NCBI GenBank assembly: GCA_934271655.1
Contig: CAKQRW010000029.1
Coordinates: 1 to 40,470 of the forward strand
DNA from: an uncultured Bacteroidaceae bacterium
GTDB taxonomy: Bacteria; Bacteroidota; Bacteroidia; Bacteroidales; Bacteroidaceae
Reading direction: 5' to 3'
Length of the DNA: 40,470 bases
The notes below the pieces were generated by a model that was not told the origin of the DNA, ran no database searches, and saw only the letters and a list, made by a program, of their open reading frames with translations. Positions 15,372-22,773 of the stretch are shown here, piece by piece (the first letter of the stretch is position 1; each line of letters begins with the position of its first letter). The position numbers and the translations under genes are program-made.

Positions 15372-16352
15372 CTATTCAGTCTCTTGCTCAATGACATACT
15401 CGACGCTTTCTGGCGACATGCGCAGATGTCGTATGCTGTATGGCTGCTGGCGCACATACAGTTTGCAGCGTCTCTGTCCCTTCTTGGTGTCGTTGAAGTC
15501 GACCACCACAAGAAAGTCGTTGGCTGTGATTTCATTGTAGAGTGCTGAGCTTACCAGCACAGTCACTTTAGCCCTCAGCGGGAATGTTCGCAGCACAGTG
15601 TTGCGTGGCACGTTCTCGCTGTATATCGGCACCTCGATGGTCTTGTCTGTGAAGATGTCCACACATATCTCAGCCTGTGTCTTTTCCGGCAGCACTTTGG
15701 CACCCTTGGGAACAACCAGCGACAGTTCGGTGTTGATGGTGTCTTCCACATTGTTATAATGGACATTCTCAGTTTTGATGCTGGTGATGCTGTTGAATGT
15801 CAGTTCTGGCGCGTACAAGTCGACAGAATCAGGGCTGAGCTTGATGCCGCACAGGTAACGTCCAGGACTGGTGGTCACGTGTCCGTTGAACACTACGGGC
15901 ACTCGCTTGTGCTGTCCATTGGAGTAGTAGGCCTCCATCTTGTTTGGCACCGTGCTCTTGAAGGACATTCCCTCAGGCGTTTGCTTGATGGCAGCGCGCC
16001 GCAGGTGCGCCGCGTCTATGATTACTTTTCCGTCGCTGTTGTCTATGTCCTTGAAATTGATGGTCAGAGCCTGGTCATTGTTCTTCATGAACTTGTAGTA
16101 GAAGGCGTTCCATCCTTTGCTGCTGTATACGATGCTTACCTCTTCTGGCAGCTTGGTGGTGAAGATGGCGTTTTTTGGCATGTTCACTACGTTCAGCTTG
16201 TAGACTAAGCTCACTTCTGTAGTCTCCTTGATGGTCTGCATGAACCAAAAGATGATGGAGATGAGCAGGAACACAAGGAATACAAGAAGATTGCGGTTGA
16301 TTTTTACCAACCGCAATCTTCTGATTATAACTCTTGCAAAGTCTGTAATCAT
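15372..16352 (-). CDS. YbbR/CdaR-like membrane-anchored protein
   Basis: A 326-residue protein with one N-terminal membrane helix near residues 21-41 (LLVFLVFLLISIIFWFMQ). An extracytoplasmic part built of YbbR-type beta domains follows (LPEEVSIVYSSKG, VPVVFNGHVTTSPGRYLCGI, VPIYSENVPRNTVLRTFP). YbbR proteins of Firmicutes (CdaR) regulate the diadenylate cyclase CdaA. Here no cyclase gene is adjacent, so only membership of the family is claimed. It sits between yajC and coaE as in other Bacteroidetes. Its 5' coding region contains a perfect 15-bp inverted repeat (see separate entry). Confidence 0.88.
   Translation of the reverse strand: MITDFARVIIRRLRLVKINRNLLVFLVFLLISIIFWFMQTIKETTEVSLVYKLNVVNMPKNAIFTTKLPEEVSIVYSSKGWNAFYYKFMKNNDQALTINFKDIDNSDGKVIIDAAHLRRAAIKQTPEGMSFKSTVPNKMEAYYSNGQHKRVPVVFNGHVTTSPGRYLCGIKLSPDSVDLYAPELTFNSITSIKTENVHYNNVEDTINTELSLVVPKGAKVLPEKTQAEICVDIFTDKTIEVPIYSENVPRNTVLRTFPLRAKVTVLVSSALYNEITANDFLVVVDFNDTKKGQRRCKLYVRQQPYSIRHLRMSPESVEYVIEQETE
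16285..16322 (-). promoter_or_regulatory. Perfect 15-bp hairpin inside the 5' coding region of the ybbR-like gene
   Basis: AGAAGATTGCGGTTG at 16285-16299 is the exact inverted copy of 16308-16322, with an 8-base loop. In the mRNA the stem starts about 30 bases after the AUG. There is no T-run on either side, so it is not an ordinary terminator. The arms encode RLRLV and NRNLL. Confidence 0.6.
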
Positions 16353-16460
16353 GATGTTTCTCCGTTATGAAAGGAAGCGGAGCGGCTTGCGCTTCTCAGA
16401 GAGCGTGTCGTTAGCCTTGGTTCTTCCTGTCCAAAACTGTGTGATGTTTCTCTCTGGGGC

Positions 16461-16781
16461 TTACTGCTGCTGTTGCTGCTGGCTTCCCTCTGCGTAGACG
16501 TAGTTGCGGTCTATCTGGATGGTCACGCCCTTTGCTATCTCGATGGTGAGATAAGGCTCTCCTTCGTTGAGCGATTTCACTGTGCCATACACACCGCTGG
16601 CAGTGATGACGCGGCTGCCTATGGCGAGGCTCTTGCGGAAGTTCTCGATTTCCTTCTGGCGCTTGCGCTGAGGGCGTATCATGAAGAAGTAGACGATGGC
16701 GAACATTGCGACAATCATGATGATCATGCTCCAGTCGAATCCGCCTTTAGCTGCTCCGGCAGCCTGGATGAGTTGTAACAT
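16461..16781 (-). CDS. yajC: Preprotein translocase subunit YajC
   Basis: A 106-residue inner-membrane protein of the Sec accessory complex SecDF-YajC. One membrane helix near residues 19-37 (MIIMIVAMFAIVYFFMI) is followed at once by the hallmark RPQRKRQKEIENF. Then comes the cytoplasmic domain with GSRVITASGVYGTV and VTIQIDRNYVY, ending in a Gln tract (five or six Q). It lies 22 bases after nusB and 108 bases before ybbR on the same strand. Length is normal for the family. Confidence 0.95.
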   Translation of the reverse strand: MLQLIQAAGAAKGGFDWSMIIMIVAMFAIVYFFMIRPQRKRQKEIENFRKSLAIGSRVITASGVYGTVKSLNEGEPYLTIEIAKGVTIQIDRNYVYAEGSQQQQQQ

Positions 16782-16803
16782 AGTCTTAATTGGTTTTTAG
16801 TTT

Positions 16804-17730
16804 TTATTCTTTTATGATGCGTTTCTCTTCTTTGAGCTTCTTAGCCACCGTGTCGAGTATGCCGTTGATATACGACGCGCTCTTGGGGGTGCTGTACCAT
16901 TTGGCTATCTCCACATACTCGTTTATTGTCACACACACTGGTATGTTTGGGAATGTGATGAACTCAGCTATGGCTGTCTGCATGATGACAATGTCCATGT
17001 AGGCGAGGCGGCTGAGGTCCCAGTTGCGGAGATACTTGCTTATGAGTGAGCGGTACTCGTCTGAGTTGATGATGGTGCTTCGGTACAGACGTGTGGCGAA
17101 AGCCCTGTCTTCCGAGTCTTTGTATTCGGGAATAAGCTCCTGGTTGGCCCCTTTCTTCTTGTCAAACTTCTTGATGGTCTTCAGCACGAAGGTGTCGATG
17201 ATGGCGCGGTCGTCGTTCCAGTAGAGGCTCTGCTCCTCAAGGATGTCGTCTATGCGCTCGTCCTTCATGATGATGTTCTTGTAGATGGCTCTCCACAGCT
17301 CGCGGTCGTCGTCGTATGTGACAGACTCTTTCGCCATGTAGTTCTGGTAGTAAGGGCTCTGTGTTATGTCGTTGTAGAGGCGCTTCAGGTAGGCTATCTC
17401 GTTGTTCCAAGAGATGTTGTTTGTCTCTATATACTCCTTGAGCGAGCTGTTTATCTCAAGCTGCGCTATAAATTGGTTGTTGATGAATCTGTGGCTTATC
17501 TCCTCGTCGAGGTGTCCGACCTGGTTCATGTGCTCTTTGTGCTCCACGTCTGTGATGGCGTAGCGCGACACGCTGACCATAAGCCAAAGCATGTAGTTGT
17601 AAAGTTCGTAGGATTTGGAGAGGCTGAATAGCAGCTCTTTCTCCGCAGTGTCGATGTTTTTACCGCTGTTCTGATAGTATGCGTACAAGACTTGTATGGT
17701 CTTGATACGTATTAGTGTTCTGTTGATCAT
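16804..17730 (-). CDS. nusB: Transcription antitermination protein NusB (long Bacteroidetes form)
   Basis: A 308-residue protein that binds boxA RNA with NusE (S10) for antitermination of rRNA operons. The start INRTLIRIKTIQVLYAYYQN and the C-terminal half (DRAFATRLYRSTI, WDLSRLAYMDIVIMQTAIAE, PVCVTINEYVEIAKWYS) match NusB. The protein is about twice the length of E. coli NusB, with an inserted helical middle segment (about 60-190), as is normal in this phylum. It is the first gene of the minus-strand run, with a candidate promoter 98 bases upstream. Confidence 0.95.
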   Translation of the reverse strand: MINRTLIRIKTIQVLYAYYQNSGKNIDTAEKELLFSLSKSYELYNYMLWLMVSVSRYAITDVEHKEHMNQVGHLDEEISHRFINNQFIAQLEINSSLKEYIETNNISWNNEIAYLKRLYNDITQSPYYQNYMAKESVTYDDDRELWRAIYKNIIMKDERIDDILEEQSLYWNDDRAIIDTFVLKTIKKFDKKKGANQELIPEYKDSEDRAFATRLYRSTIINSDEYRSLISKYLRNWDLSRLAYMDIVIMQTAIAEFITFPNIPVCVTINEYVEIAKWYSTPKSASYINGILDTVAKKLKEEKRIIKE

Positions 17731-17827
17731 ATTTCAAAAAACTCTTTTTTTGTAATGTCATTAATATATGTCTGGATAAAAACACCAGGTTGGCGAGGTC
17801 TGTTCCTCTTGTCTCATAATTCGAGTG

Positions 17828-17835
17828 CAAATATA
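17828..17835 (-). promoter_or_regulatory. Candidate -7 promoter element for the nusB operon
   Basis: CAAATATA reads TATATTTG on the minus strand, matching TAnnTTTG, in an A+T-rich divergent spacer about 100 bases before nusB. No clear -33 partner is visible. Confidence 0.45.
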
Positions 17836-17975
17836 GTGAATTTCTTTGAAAACAGTCTTGTTTTTGTAGAATGATTAGTTTTTTTTGCAAAAAAGAGTGG
17901 GTTTTCTTGCTTGTTTGATTTTTTTTTGACAATTTTGTATGCAAATTCAATGTTGTAAACTAAAAAGAGACAATT

Positions 17976-18359
17976 ATGAGTGAGACAGGTAAAGAGTTAA
18001 TCTTCTCTGAAAGCGTCAAAGCGGGGAAGCGCGTCTATTATTTCGACGTGAAGCAGAGTAGGAATGGCGACAAGTATGTCACCATCACGGAGAGCAAGAA
18101 AAGCAACGAGGGCACGCCGGAAAATCCACGTGTGGTGTTTGAGAAGCATAAGCTTTTTCTCTACAAGGAGGACTACAGCAAGTTTGTTGACGCCTTGAAG
18201 AAGGTCATAGAAGTGGCGCAGGAGGGAAATGAGTCTGTAGCTGTAGTGGATGGAGGAAAGGTCGAGGCTGCCGATGCCGCTGTGGCTGAGGCAAAGCCAG
18301 CTGAGGAGCCAAAGGCAGAGAAGAAGAGCTTCCTTGACAAGATGAAGGGCATCTTCTGA
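17976..18359 (+). CDS. DUF3276 family protein (PUR-type nucleic-acid-binding fold)
   Basis: A 127-residue protein. Residues 6-85 match the DUF3276 family, a bacterial relative of the PUR-alpha single-stranded nucleic-acid-binding fold: ELIFSESVKAGKRVYYFDVK, KYVTITESKK, VFEKHKLFLYKEDYSKFVDA. The C-terminal 40 residues are Ala/Glu/Lys-rich and probably disordered, ending KSFLDKMKGIF. It is divergent from nusB and stands alone. RNA or single-stranded DNA binding is expected from the family; the biological role is not established. Confidence 0.9.
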   Translation: MSETGKELIFSESVKAGKRVYYFDVKQSRNGDKYVTITESKKSNEGTPENPRVVFEKHKLFLYKEDYSKFVDALKKVIEVAQEGNESVAVVDGGKVEAADAAVAEAKPAEEPKAEKKSFLDKMKGIF

Positions 18360-18672
18360 TGACAGATGACGGGCATGCCGGCGTGCTGGCAGCATGCCGC
18401 GCGGCGTGTGCTGAAGTGTGCAGCAGGGAAACGGGCGCGTGAATGCAAAGCCGTCGTTTCTATGTCCCTTATGCTGTAAAGAAGGCGGCATGGGGAGAAT
18501 ATTTGTGGCTGCATGGAATATTTTGTCTGAAAATGTTTTGCCGTATGCCATAAAAGTAGTACCTTTGCACCGCTTTAAAATGCAGCACATAGGTTCGTAT
18601 GCTTATATGCGGATGAACGTGTGATGGCGAATTAAGCGATCAATACTTAATTTATAGTAACACAAAAAACAA
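18360..18672. other. Spacer between the DUF3276 gene and rplY
   Basis: A 313-base spacer. Near its start GGCATGC at 18372-18378 and GCATGCC at 18392-18398 form a short G+C-rich stem without a T-run, a weak end signal for the DUF3276 gene. The second half holds the rplY promoter and a leader of about 100 bases with no recognised structure. Confidence 0.5.
18537..18567 (+). promoter_or_regulatory. Bacteroidetes-type promoter for rplY
   Basis: TTTG at 18537-18540, 19-base spacer, TACCTTTG at 18560-18567. Both boxes and the spacing match the consensus. The leader to the start codon is about 100 bases. Confidence 0.8.
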
Positions 18673-19269
18673 ATGAAGGAAATTACACTTAACGCTGAGA
18701 CTCGCTCGGAGTTCGGCAAGAAGGCAAGCCGTGAGCTTCGTCGCGCAGGTCTCGTTCCCGCAGTATTCTATGGAGTAGAGAAGGATGAGAATGGTCTTCC
18801 TGTATCAAAGTCTATCAAGATTTCTGAGAAGGAACTCTCTAAGCTCCTTTACACACCAAACGTATACATCGTTAACCTCGTGGTTGACGGCACACCAGTG
18901 AAGGCTATCCTCAAGGACCTCCAGTGTGACTATGTGACAGACCGTCCAGTTCACGTGGACTTCTACCAGGTGACAGAGGACAAGCCTGTTGTATTCGAGA
19001 TTCCTGTCAAGCTCAACGGTCTCGCTGAGGGCGTACGTGCCGGTGGTAAGCTCGCGCTCAACGTGCGCAAGCTCGCTGTCAAGGCTTGCTACACTCAGTT
19101 CCCAGACGTTCTTGACATCGACGTTACAAACCTTGGCCTTGGCAAGTCAATGAAGGTCGGCGCTCTCTCATACGATGGTCTTGAGATCATCACTTCTAAG
19201 GAAGTCGTTGTATGCGCTGTTCGTATGACTCGTGCCGCACGCGCTGCACAGGCTGAGGCTGCTAAGTAA
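18673..19269 (+). CDS. rplY: 50S ribosomal protein L25 / general stress protein CTC
   Basis: A 198-residue 5S rRNA-binding ribosomal protein of the CTC (TL5) form, in which the L25 domain carries an extra C-terminal domain. The N-terminal L25 part (MKEITLNAETRSEFGKKASR, LRRAGLVPAVFYG) is followed by VDFYQVTEDKPVVFEIPVKL and the TL5 C-terminal domain with GVRAGGKLALNVRKLAVKA. The tail is Ala-rich. Codons are more biased than in neighbours, as expected for a highly expressed gene. It is followed by a strong terminator and has its own promoter. Confidence 0.96.
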   Translation: MKEITLNAETRSEFGKKASRELRRAGLVPAVFYGVEKDENGLPVSKSIKISEKELSKLLYTPNVYIVNLVVDGTPVKAILKDLQCDYVTDRPVHVDFYQVTEDKPVVFEIPVKLNGLAEGVRAGGKLALNVRKLAVKACYTQFPDVLDIDVTNLGLGKSMKVGALSYDGLEIITSKEVVVCAVRMTRAARAAQAEAAK

Positions 19270-19295
19270 TTCAGTCATAAGAGACAAGCATCTAT

Positions 19296-19341
19296 GGGGG
19301 TCACCGTTTGCCGAAAGGCTTTGGTGTACCCTCATTTTTTT
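19296..19341 (+). terminator. Intrinsic terminator of rplY
   Basis: GGGT at 19298-19301 pairs with ACCC at 19328-19331, CACC with GGTG inside it, and the tip is a GCC-GAAA-GGC hairpin; seven T follow (19335-19341). It lies 27 bases after the stop codon. Confidence 0.75.
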
Positions 19342-19355
19342 GTTTGCAGTCTGGC

Positions 19356-19465
19356 GAGATGCGGCATGGAAGAACATGCATAGGCAATGCCGCATGGGAG
19401 CATAGGCAATGCCATAAGGTAGCATGGGCTATGCCATATGGGACATGGGCCATGTCCGCCCGGCA
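19356..19465. repeat. 22-bp degenerate tandem array, four to five copies
   Basis: GCATAGGCAATGCC-type units start at 19378, 19400, 19422 and 19444, 22 bases apart, with a weaker copy before. Each contains a small GGCA-TGCC inverted repeat. The array lies between the rplY terminator and pth; no ORF in it is convincing. Confidence 0.8.
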
Positions 19466-19591
19466 TGATTCTGTTGGCCGCTACGTGTCTGCAAACATTG
19501 TTTTTAGTTAAGTGACAGTAAAAAAATATACAAAATGTGGTTGCTGGATTTGTTTCGACGCAAACATCTGCTCACCGCTGATGATGAAAAT

Positions 19592-20155
19592 ATGAAATAT
19601 CTTATAGTAGGACTTGGCAATATAGGAAACGAATATGTAGGCACTCGCCACAACATAGGCTTCCGTCTCATTGACGCTTTTGCGGAGAAGCAAAATGCCA
19701 CATGGATGGACAAACGTTATGGCGCTGTAGCCACCACACGTGTGAAGAATGCGGAGATGCTGCTGTTGAAGCCTTCCACGTATATGAACCTCTCAGGGCA
19801 GGCTGTGCGCTATTGGGCGCAGCAGGAGAAGATTCCCGTAGAGAATATCCTCGTGCTTGTGGATGACCTGAGCTTGCCTGTAGGCAAGATACGCATGCGT
19901 GGCTCTGGCAGTGCAGGAGGACACAACGGACTGAAGAACATCGAGTCGTGCCTGATGACATCGGCATATGCTCGTGTCAAGTTTGGCATTGGCAATGATT
20001 TCCCTCGCGGCGGCCAGGTTGATTTTGTTCTTGGCTCTTTCTCTGACGAGGACAATAAGATAATAGATGAAAAGGCCGAATATGTAGGCGAGATGATAAA
20101 GAGCTTTTGCCTGCAAGGACTGGAACGAACCATGAACCAGTATAATAAGAAATGA
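19592..20155 (+). CDS. pth: Peptidyl-tRNA hydrolase
   Basis: A 187-residue enzyme that releases peptides from prematurely dropped peptidyl-tRNA. The start KYLIVGLGNIGNEYVGTRHN holds the catalytic His at residue 20. The other family motifs follow: KPSTYMNLSGQAV, LVLVDDLSLPVGKIR with the catalytic Asp, and GSAGGHNGLKNIESCL. I chose the ATG at 19592 because the family starts at the first beta-strand. An in-frame ATG at 19535, after an A-rich tract, would add 19 residues (WLLDLFRRKHLLTADDEN) and cannot be excluded. It lies upstream of the S4-domain gene, separated by a 22-bp repeat array. Confidence 0.95.
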   Translation: MKYLIVGLGNIGNEYVGTRHNIGFRLIDAFAEKQNATWMDKRYGAVATTRVKNAEMLLLKPSTYMNLSGQAVRYWAQQEKIPVENILVLVDDLSLPVGKIRMRGSGSAGGHNGLKNIESCLMTSAYARVKFGIGNDFPRGGQVDFVLGSFSDEDNKIIDEKAEYVGEMIKSFCLQGLERTMNQYNKK

Positions 20156-20240
20156 GAAGTGTAACTCTGGTGCCGTGAAGTGTTTGACAAGCATTCTTTA
20201 TATATGTATGGAAATAACTCTTGTGCGTCAGAAAGGCAAT

Positions 20241-20476
20241 GAAGGCATGTGATAACTAAGGAAAACATGTGAAAGGCCATAGGATGGCATGTAGGAAACC
20301 ATAGGATAGCATGTGGCAAACCATAGGATAGCATGTGGCAAACCATAGGATAGCATGTGGCAAACCATAGGATAGCATGTGGCAAACCATAGGATGGCAT
20401 GTGGCAAACCATAGGATAGCATGTGGCAAACCATAGAATAGCATGTGGCAAACCATAGGATAGCATGTAGGAAAGT
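20241..20476. repeat. 22-bp tandem array, nine clear copies plus degenerate ones
   Basis: CCATAG recurs at 20277, 20299, 20321, 20343, 20365, 20387, 20409, 20431 and 20453, exactly 22 bases apart; the unit begins CCATAGGATAGCATGTGGCA. Two degenerate units precede. The array ends ten bases before the start codon of the Hsp15-like gene, so it makes up the immediate 5' leader of that gene. Minus-strand ORFs through it (LPHAILWFATCYPMVCH) are repeat artefacts. Confidence 0.95.
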
Positions 20477-20485
20477 CAGGAACAT

Positions 20486-20911
20486 ATGGAAGCAAGATTA
20501 GATAAATGGCTATGGGCAGCGCGCATATACAAGACGCGCAGCATAGCTGCCGACGCTTGCAAGAATGGCCGTGTGACCATGGGCGGCGTGAAGCAGAAAG
20601 CGTCAAAGATGATAAAGGAAGGTGACGTGGTAGAGGTGCGCAAGCCTCCTGTCACTTATTCATTCAAGGTACTTAAGGCCATCCAGAACAGGGTGGGTGC
20701 CAAACTTGTGCCGGAAGTGCTGGAGAATGTCACGCCTAAGGAGCAGCTTGAACTGCTTGAGATGAACCGCATAAGCGGTTTTGTGGACAGGGCGCGTGGC
20801 ACGGGTCGCCCTACGAAGAAGGAGCGCCGAGAGCTGGATGATTTCATTCAGCCTGCATTCTTTGGCGATTTTGATTTCGATTGGGATGATGATGAAGAAG
20901 ACGAGGAGTAG
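20486..20911 (+). CDS. hslR: S4-domain RNA-binding protein, Hsp15-like
   Basis: A 141-residue protein of the Hsp15 type, which binds stalled 50S subunits carrying peptidyl-tRNA. The S4 domain spans about 1-65: EARLDKWLWAARIYKTRS, then GGVKQKASKMIKEGDVVEVR. The family's later RxxGRPTKKERR motif is present (RARGTGRPTKKERRELDDF). The last 15 residues are almost all acidic (DFDFDWDDDEEDEE). The final codons double as the left arm of the terminator. Pairing with pth upstream makes sense, since both act on stalled peptidyl-tRNA. The start codon follows directly on the 22-bp repeat array. Confidence 0.93.
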   Translation: MEARLDKWLWAARIYKTRSIAADACKNGRVTMGGVKQKASKMIKEGDVVEVRKPPVTYSFKVLKAIQNRVGAKLVPEVLENVTPKEQLELLEMNRISGFVDRARGTGRPTKKERRELDDFIQPAFFGDFDFDWDDDEEDEE

Positions 20912-20947
20912 GCCGCATGGCAGCCTACTCCTCGTCTTCTTCTTTTT
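20894..20947 (+). terminator. Intrinsic terminator built from the last codons of the Hsp15-like gene
   Basis: The 20-base arm 20894-20913 pairs perfectly with 20923-20942 around a 9-base loop, and five T follow (20943-20947). The left arm starts GAAGAAGACGAGGAG, coding for the acidic tail, and includes the stop codon TAG at 20909-20911. Confidence 0.9.
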
Positions 20948-21004
20948 GGGGGGAGTGTGTGCAGGTGGTCATGTTTTAGCAAGTAGGCGCTTGATGCGCC
21001 ATCA

Positions 21005-21175
21005 TGCTTTGAGCGATGCTTCCTCCTGTTGTGAGTGATGCTCTCTTCGCCTTTTAATGAGGCATATCTTGGCCTTTTTAATGAAGCGTTTTTTCGCTTT
21101 TTTACGAAGCGCTTCTTCATTATCTAAGGAAGCGCTCCTTTAACTTTTGCTAATGCGCTTCTTCGGAAAGTGCAG
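21005..21175. repeat. Degenerate array of about 24-bp period
   Basis: AATGA(A/G)GC or variants recur at 21056, 21080, 21104, about 21127 and 21152, with weaker copies near 21012 and 21034. Spacing is 22-25, mostly 24. Copies contain overlapping CGAAGCGCTTC-type palindromes. It lies in the convergent spacer between the Hsp15-like gene and pepT; the rest of 20948-21289 shows only a weak hairpin before the pepT stop. Confidence 0.6.
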
Positions 21176-21289
21176 CCTTAACTGGCGGACTGGAACAAAT
21201 TTTATTACTGTTAATTGTATGAGATTCATATAAGTAGGATGGGTTACATTCTGAATCTCCAATCGTCGGTCATCCTCTGTATGCCAGTC

Positions 21290-22507
21290 CTACAGTTTCT
21301 CCGCAGCAATCTTACATATATTCACCACTGTCATCATGGCCTTTTCCATGCTCTGCACAGGGCAGAACTCATGAGGCCCGTGGAAGTTGATGCCGCCAGC
21401 GAAGATGTTGGGGCATGGCAGTCCCATGAATGAGAGTTGTGCTCCGTCTGTTCCGCCTCTGATGGCCCGTACCTTAGGTTTCATGCCAGCATCGCTGATG
21501 GCTTGCTTGGCTATGTCGATGATGTACATCATTGGCTCGACCTTCTCTTTCATGTTGTAGTATTGGTCTTTGATCTCCAGGGTGGCTATGTCGCCATAGT
21601 CCTCGTTGATGATGGCCACAATGTCTTCCATCTCAGCCTTGCGGCTCTCGAAATACTCGCGGTCGTGGTCGCGTATGATGAAAGAGAGCTGCGCTTTCTC
21701 GCAGTTGCCGCTGATGCCAGTCAAGTGGAAAAAGCCTTCATAGCCTTCGGTCGTCTCTGGTGTCTCGTTTGCAGGAAGCTTGCCGACAATCTCTGTGGCC
21801 ACTCGCGCCGCATTGATCATCTTGCCTTTGGCATAGCCCGGATGGACAGAACAGCCTGTGATGGTTATCTTGGCTGAGGCGGCATTGAAGTTTTCGTATT
21901 CTATTTCTCCGGTCTCGCTTCCGTCCATAGTGTACGCAAAGTCGCAGCCAAACTTCTTCACGTCGAAATGGTGTGCGCCGAGTCCTATCTCCTCGTCGGG
22001 ATTGAACCCAATGCGTATCTTGCCGTGCTTGATGTCGGGATGCTGCTTCAGGTATGCCATGGCCTGCACTATCTCAGCTATTCCAGCCTTGTCGTCTGCT
22101 CCAAGGAGCGTGTTGCCGTCGGTGACAATGAGGTCCTCGCCTTTGTGGTCGAGGAGTTCGGGAAAGACGGAGGGCGATGTGACGAGACCGTTGTCGAGTG
22201 TGATGTCTGAGCCGTCATAGCCTTTTATGATGCGTGGCCTCACGTTGCGGCCAGAAGCGTCGGGACTTGTGTCCATGTGCGCAATGAAGCCGATGACAGG
22301 CAAAGGCTTGTCGGTGTTGGCCGGCAGGGTGGCGTAGAGGTAGCCCATATCGTCCAGTTCTACATCCTGCAAGCCCTCGGCTATGAGTTCTTCCTTGAGC
22401 GCTTTGGCAAATTCCATCTGCTTTGGAGTAGATGGCGTGGTGTCGGTCTCTTCAGACGACTGCGTGTCGTAAGAGACGTAGTTGAGAAATCTTTCTACAA
22501 TATTCAT
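21290..22507 (-). CDS. pepT: Peptidase T (tripeptide aminopeptidase)
   Basis: A 405-residue cytoplasmic metallopeptidase of the M20B family that removes the N-terminal residue of tripeptides. Zinc-ligand and catalytic motifs are in place: GFIAHMDTSPDASG, LLGADDKAGIAEI, FNPDEEIGLGAHHFDV, TMDGSETGEIEYENFNAA, and the late His in FHGPHEFCPV. Length is normal (E. coli about 408). It stands 266 bases downstream of the secreted C1 peptidase on the same strand, with a G+C-rich, hairpin-prone spacer between, so co-transcription is uncertain. Both peptidases suggest use of peptides as nutrients. Confidence 0.96.
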   Translation of the reverse strand: MNIVERFLNYVSYDTQSSEETDTTPSTPKQMEFAKALKEELIAEGLQDVELDDMGYLYATLPANTDKPLPVIGFIAHMDTSPDASGRNVRPRIIKGYDGSDITLDNGLVTSPSVFPELLDHKGEDLIVTDGNTLLGADDKAGIAEIVQAMAYLKQHPDIKHGKIRIGFNPDEEIGLGAHHFDVKKFGCDFAYTMDGSETGEIEYENFNAASAKITITGCSVHPGYAKGKMINAARVATEIVGKLPANETPETTEGYEGFFHLTGISGNCEKAQLSFIIRDHDREYFESRKAEMEDIVAIINEDYGDIATLEIKDQYYNMKEKVEPMMYIIDIAKQAISDAGMKPKVRAIRGGTDGAQLSFMGLPCPNIFAGGINFHGPHEFCPVQSMEKAMMTVVNICKIAAEKL

Positions 22508-22773
22508 TTCGCTGCTGATGTGTTTATGTTACAGTGGATGTGCGCCTTGTGGGGGCGCTCATGCTGTGGTATGGCGCGCGCGATATGCCAGAGTAGGCAC
22601 TTCATCGACTATATGGCGCGTGCGTATTATATATATAATATGTGTTGCTTGTGGCGTGTGATGTTGTATTGTATGTAATGTGGTGTAGTGTCGTGTGTAA
22701 TGTTATAATGTGTGTTGTTCCTTTTGCGTGGCCTCATGTTGCGTGCGGCCATGTAGTGTTTATGAAGGCATGC
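22508..22773. other. Spacer with hairpin and GT-rich low-complexity sequence
   Basis: The sequence at 22567-22590 (TGGTATGG-CGCGCG-ATATGCCA) is an imperfect self-complementary stem that could end the C1 peptidase transcript. From 22640 to 22715 the plus strand is a GTGT/ATGT-rich low-complexity tract with no fixed period. No gene is supported. Confidence 0.4.

Noticed and set aside
14580..15548. Plus-strand ORF of 322 codons opposite coaE and ybbR
   Set aside because: It runs through a 23-bp repeat array and antisense to two well-supported genes; no motif or start context supports it.
19535..19591. N-terminal extension of pth
   Set aside because: The 19 extra residues precede the first beta-strand of the enzyme and are not typical of the family, although the A-rich upstream context means they cannot be fully excluded.
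20228..20606. Several minus-strand ORFs with repeated LPHAILWFATCYPMVCH
   Set aside because: The peptide repeats follow directly from the 22-bp DNA array, and all three frames are open there, which shows absence of stops rather than coding.
22640..22715. GT-rich tract as another tandem array
   Set aside because: I could not fit a fixed period; it is better described as low-complexity sequence.
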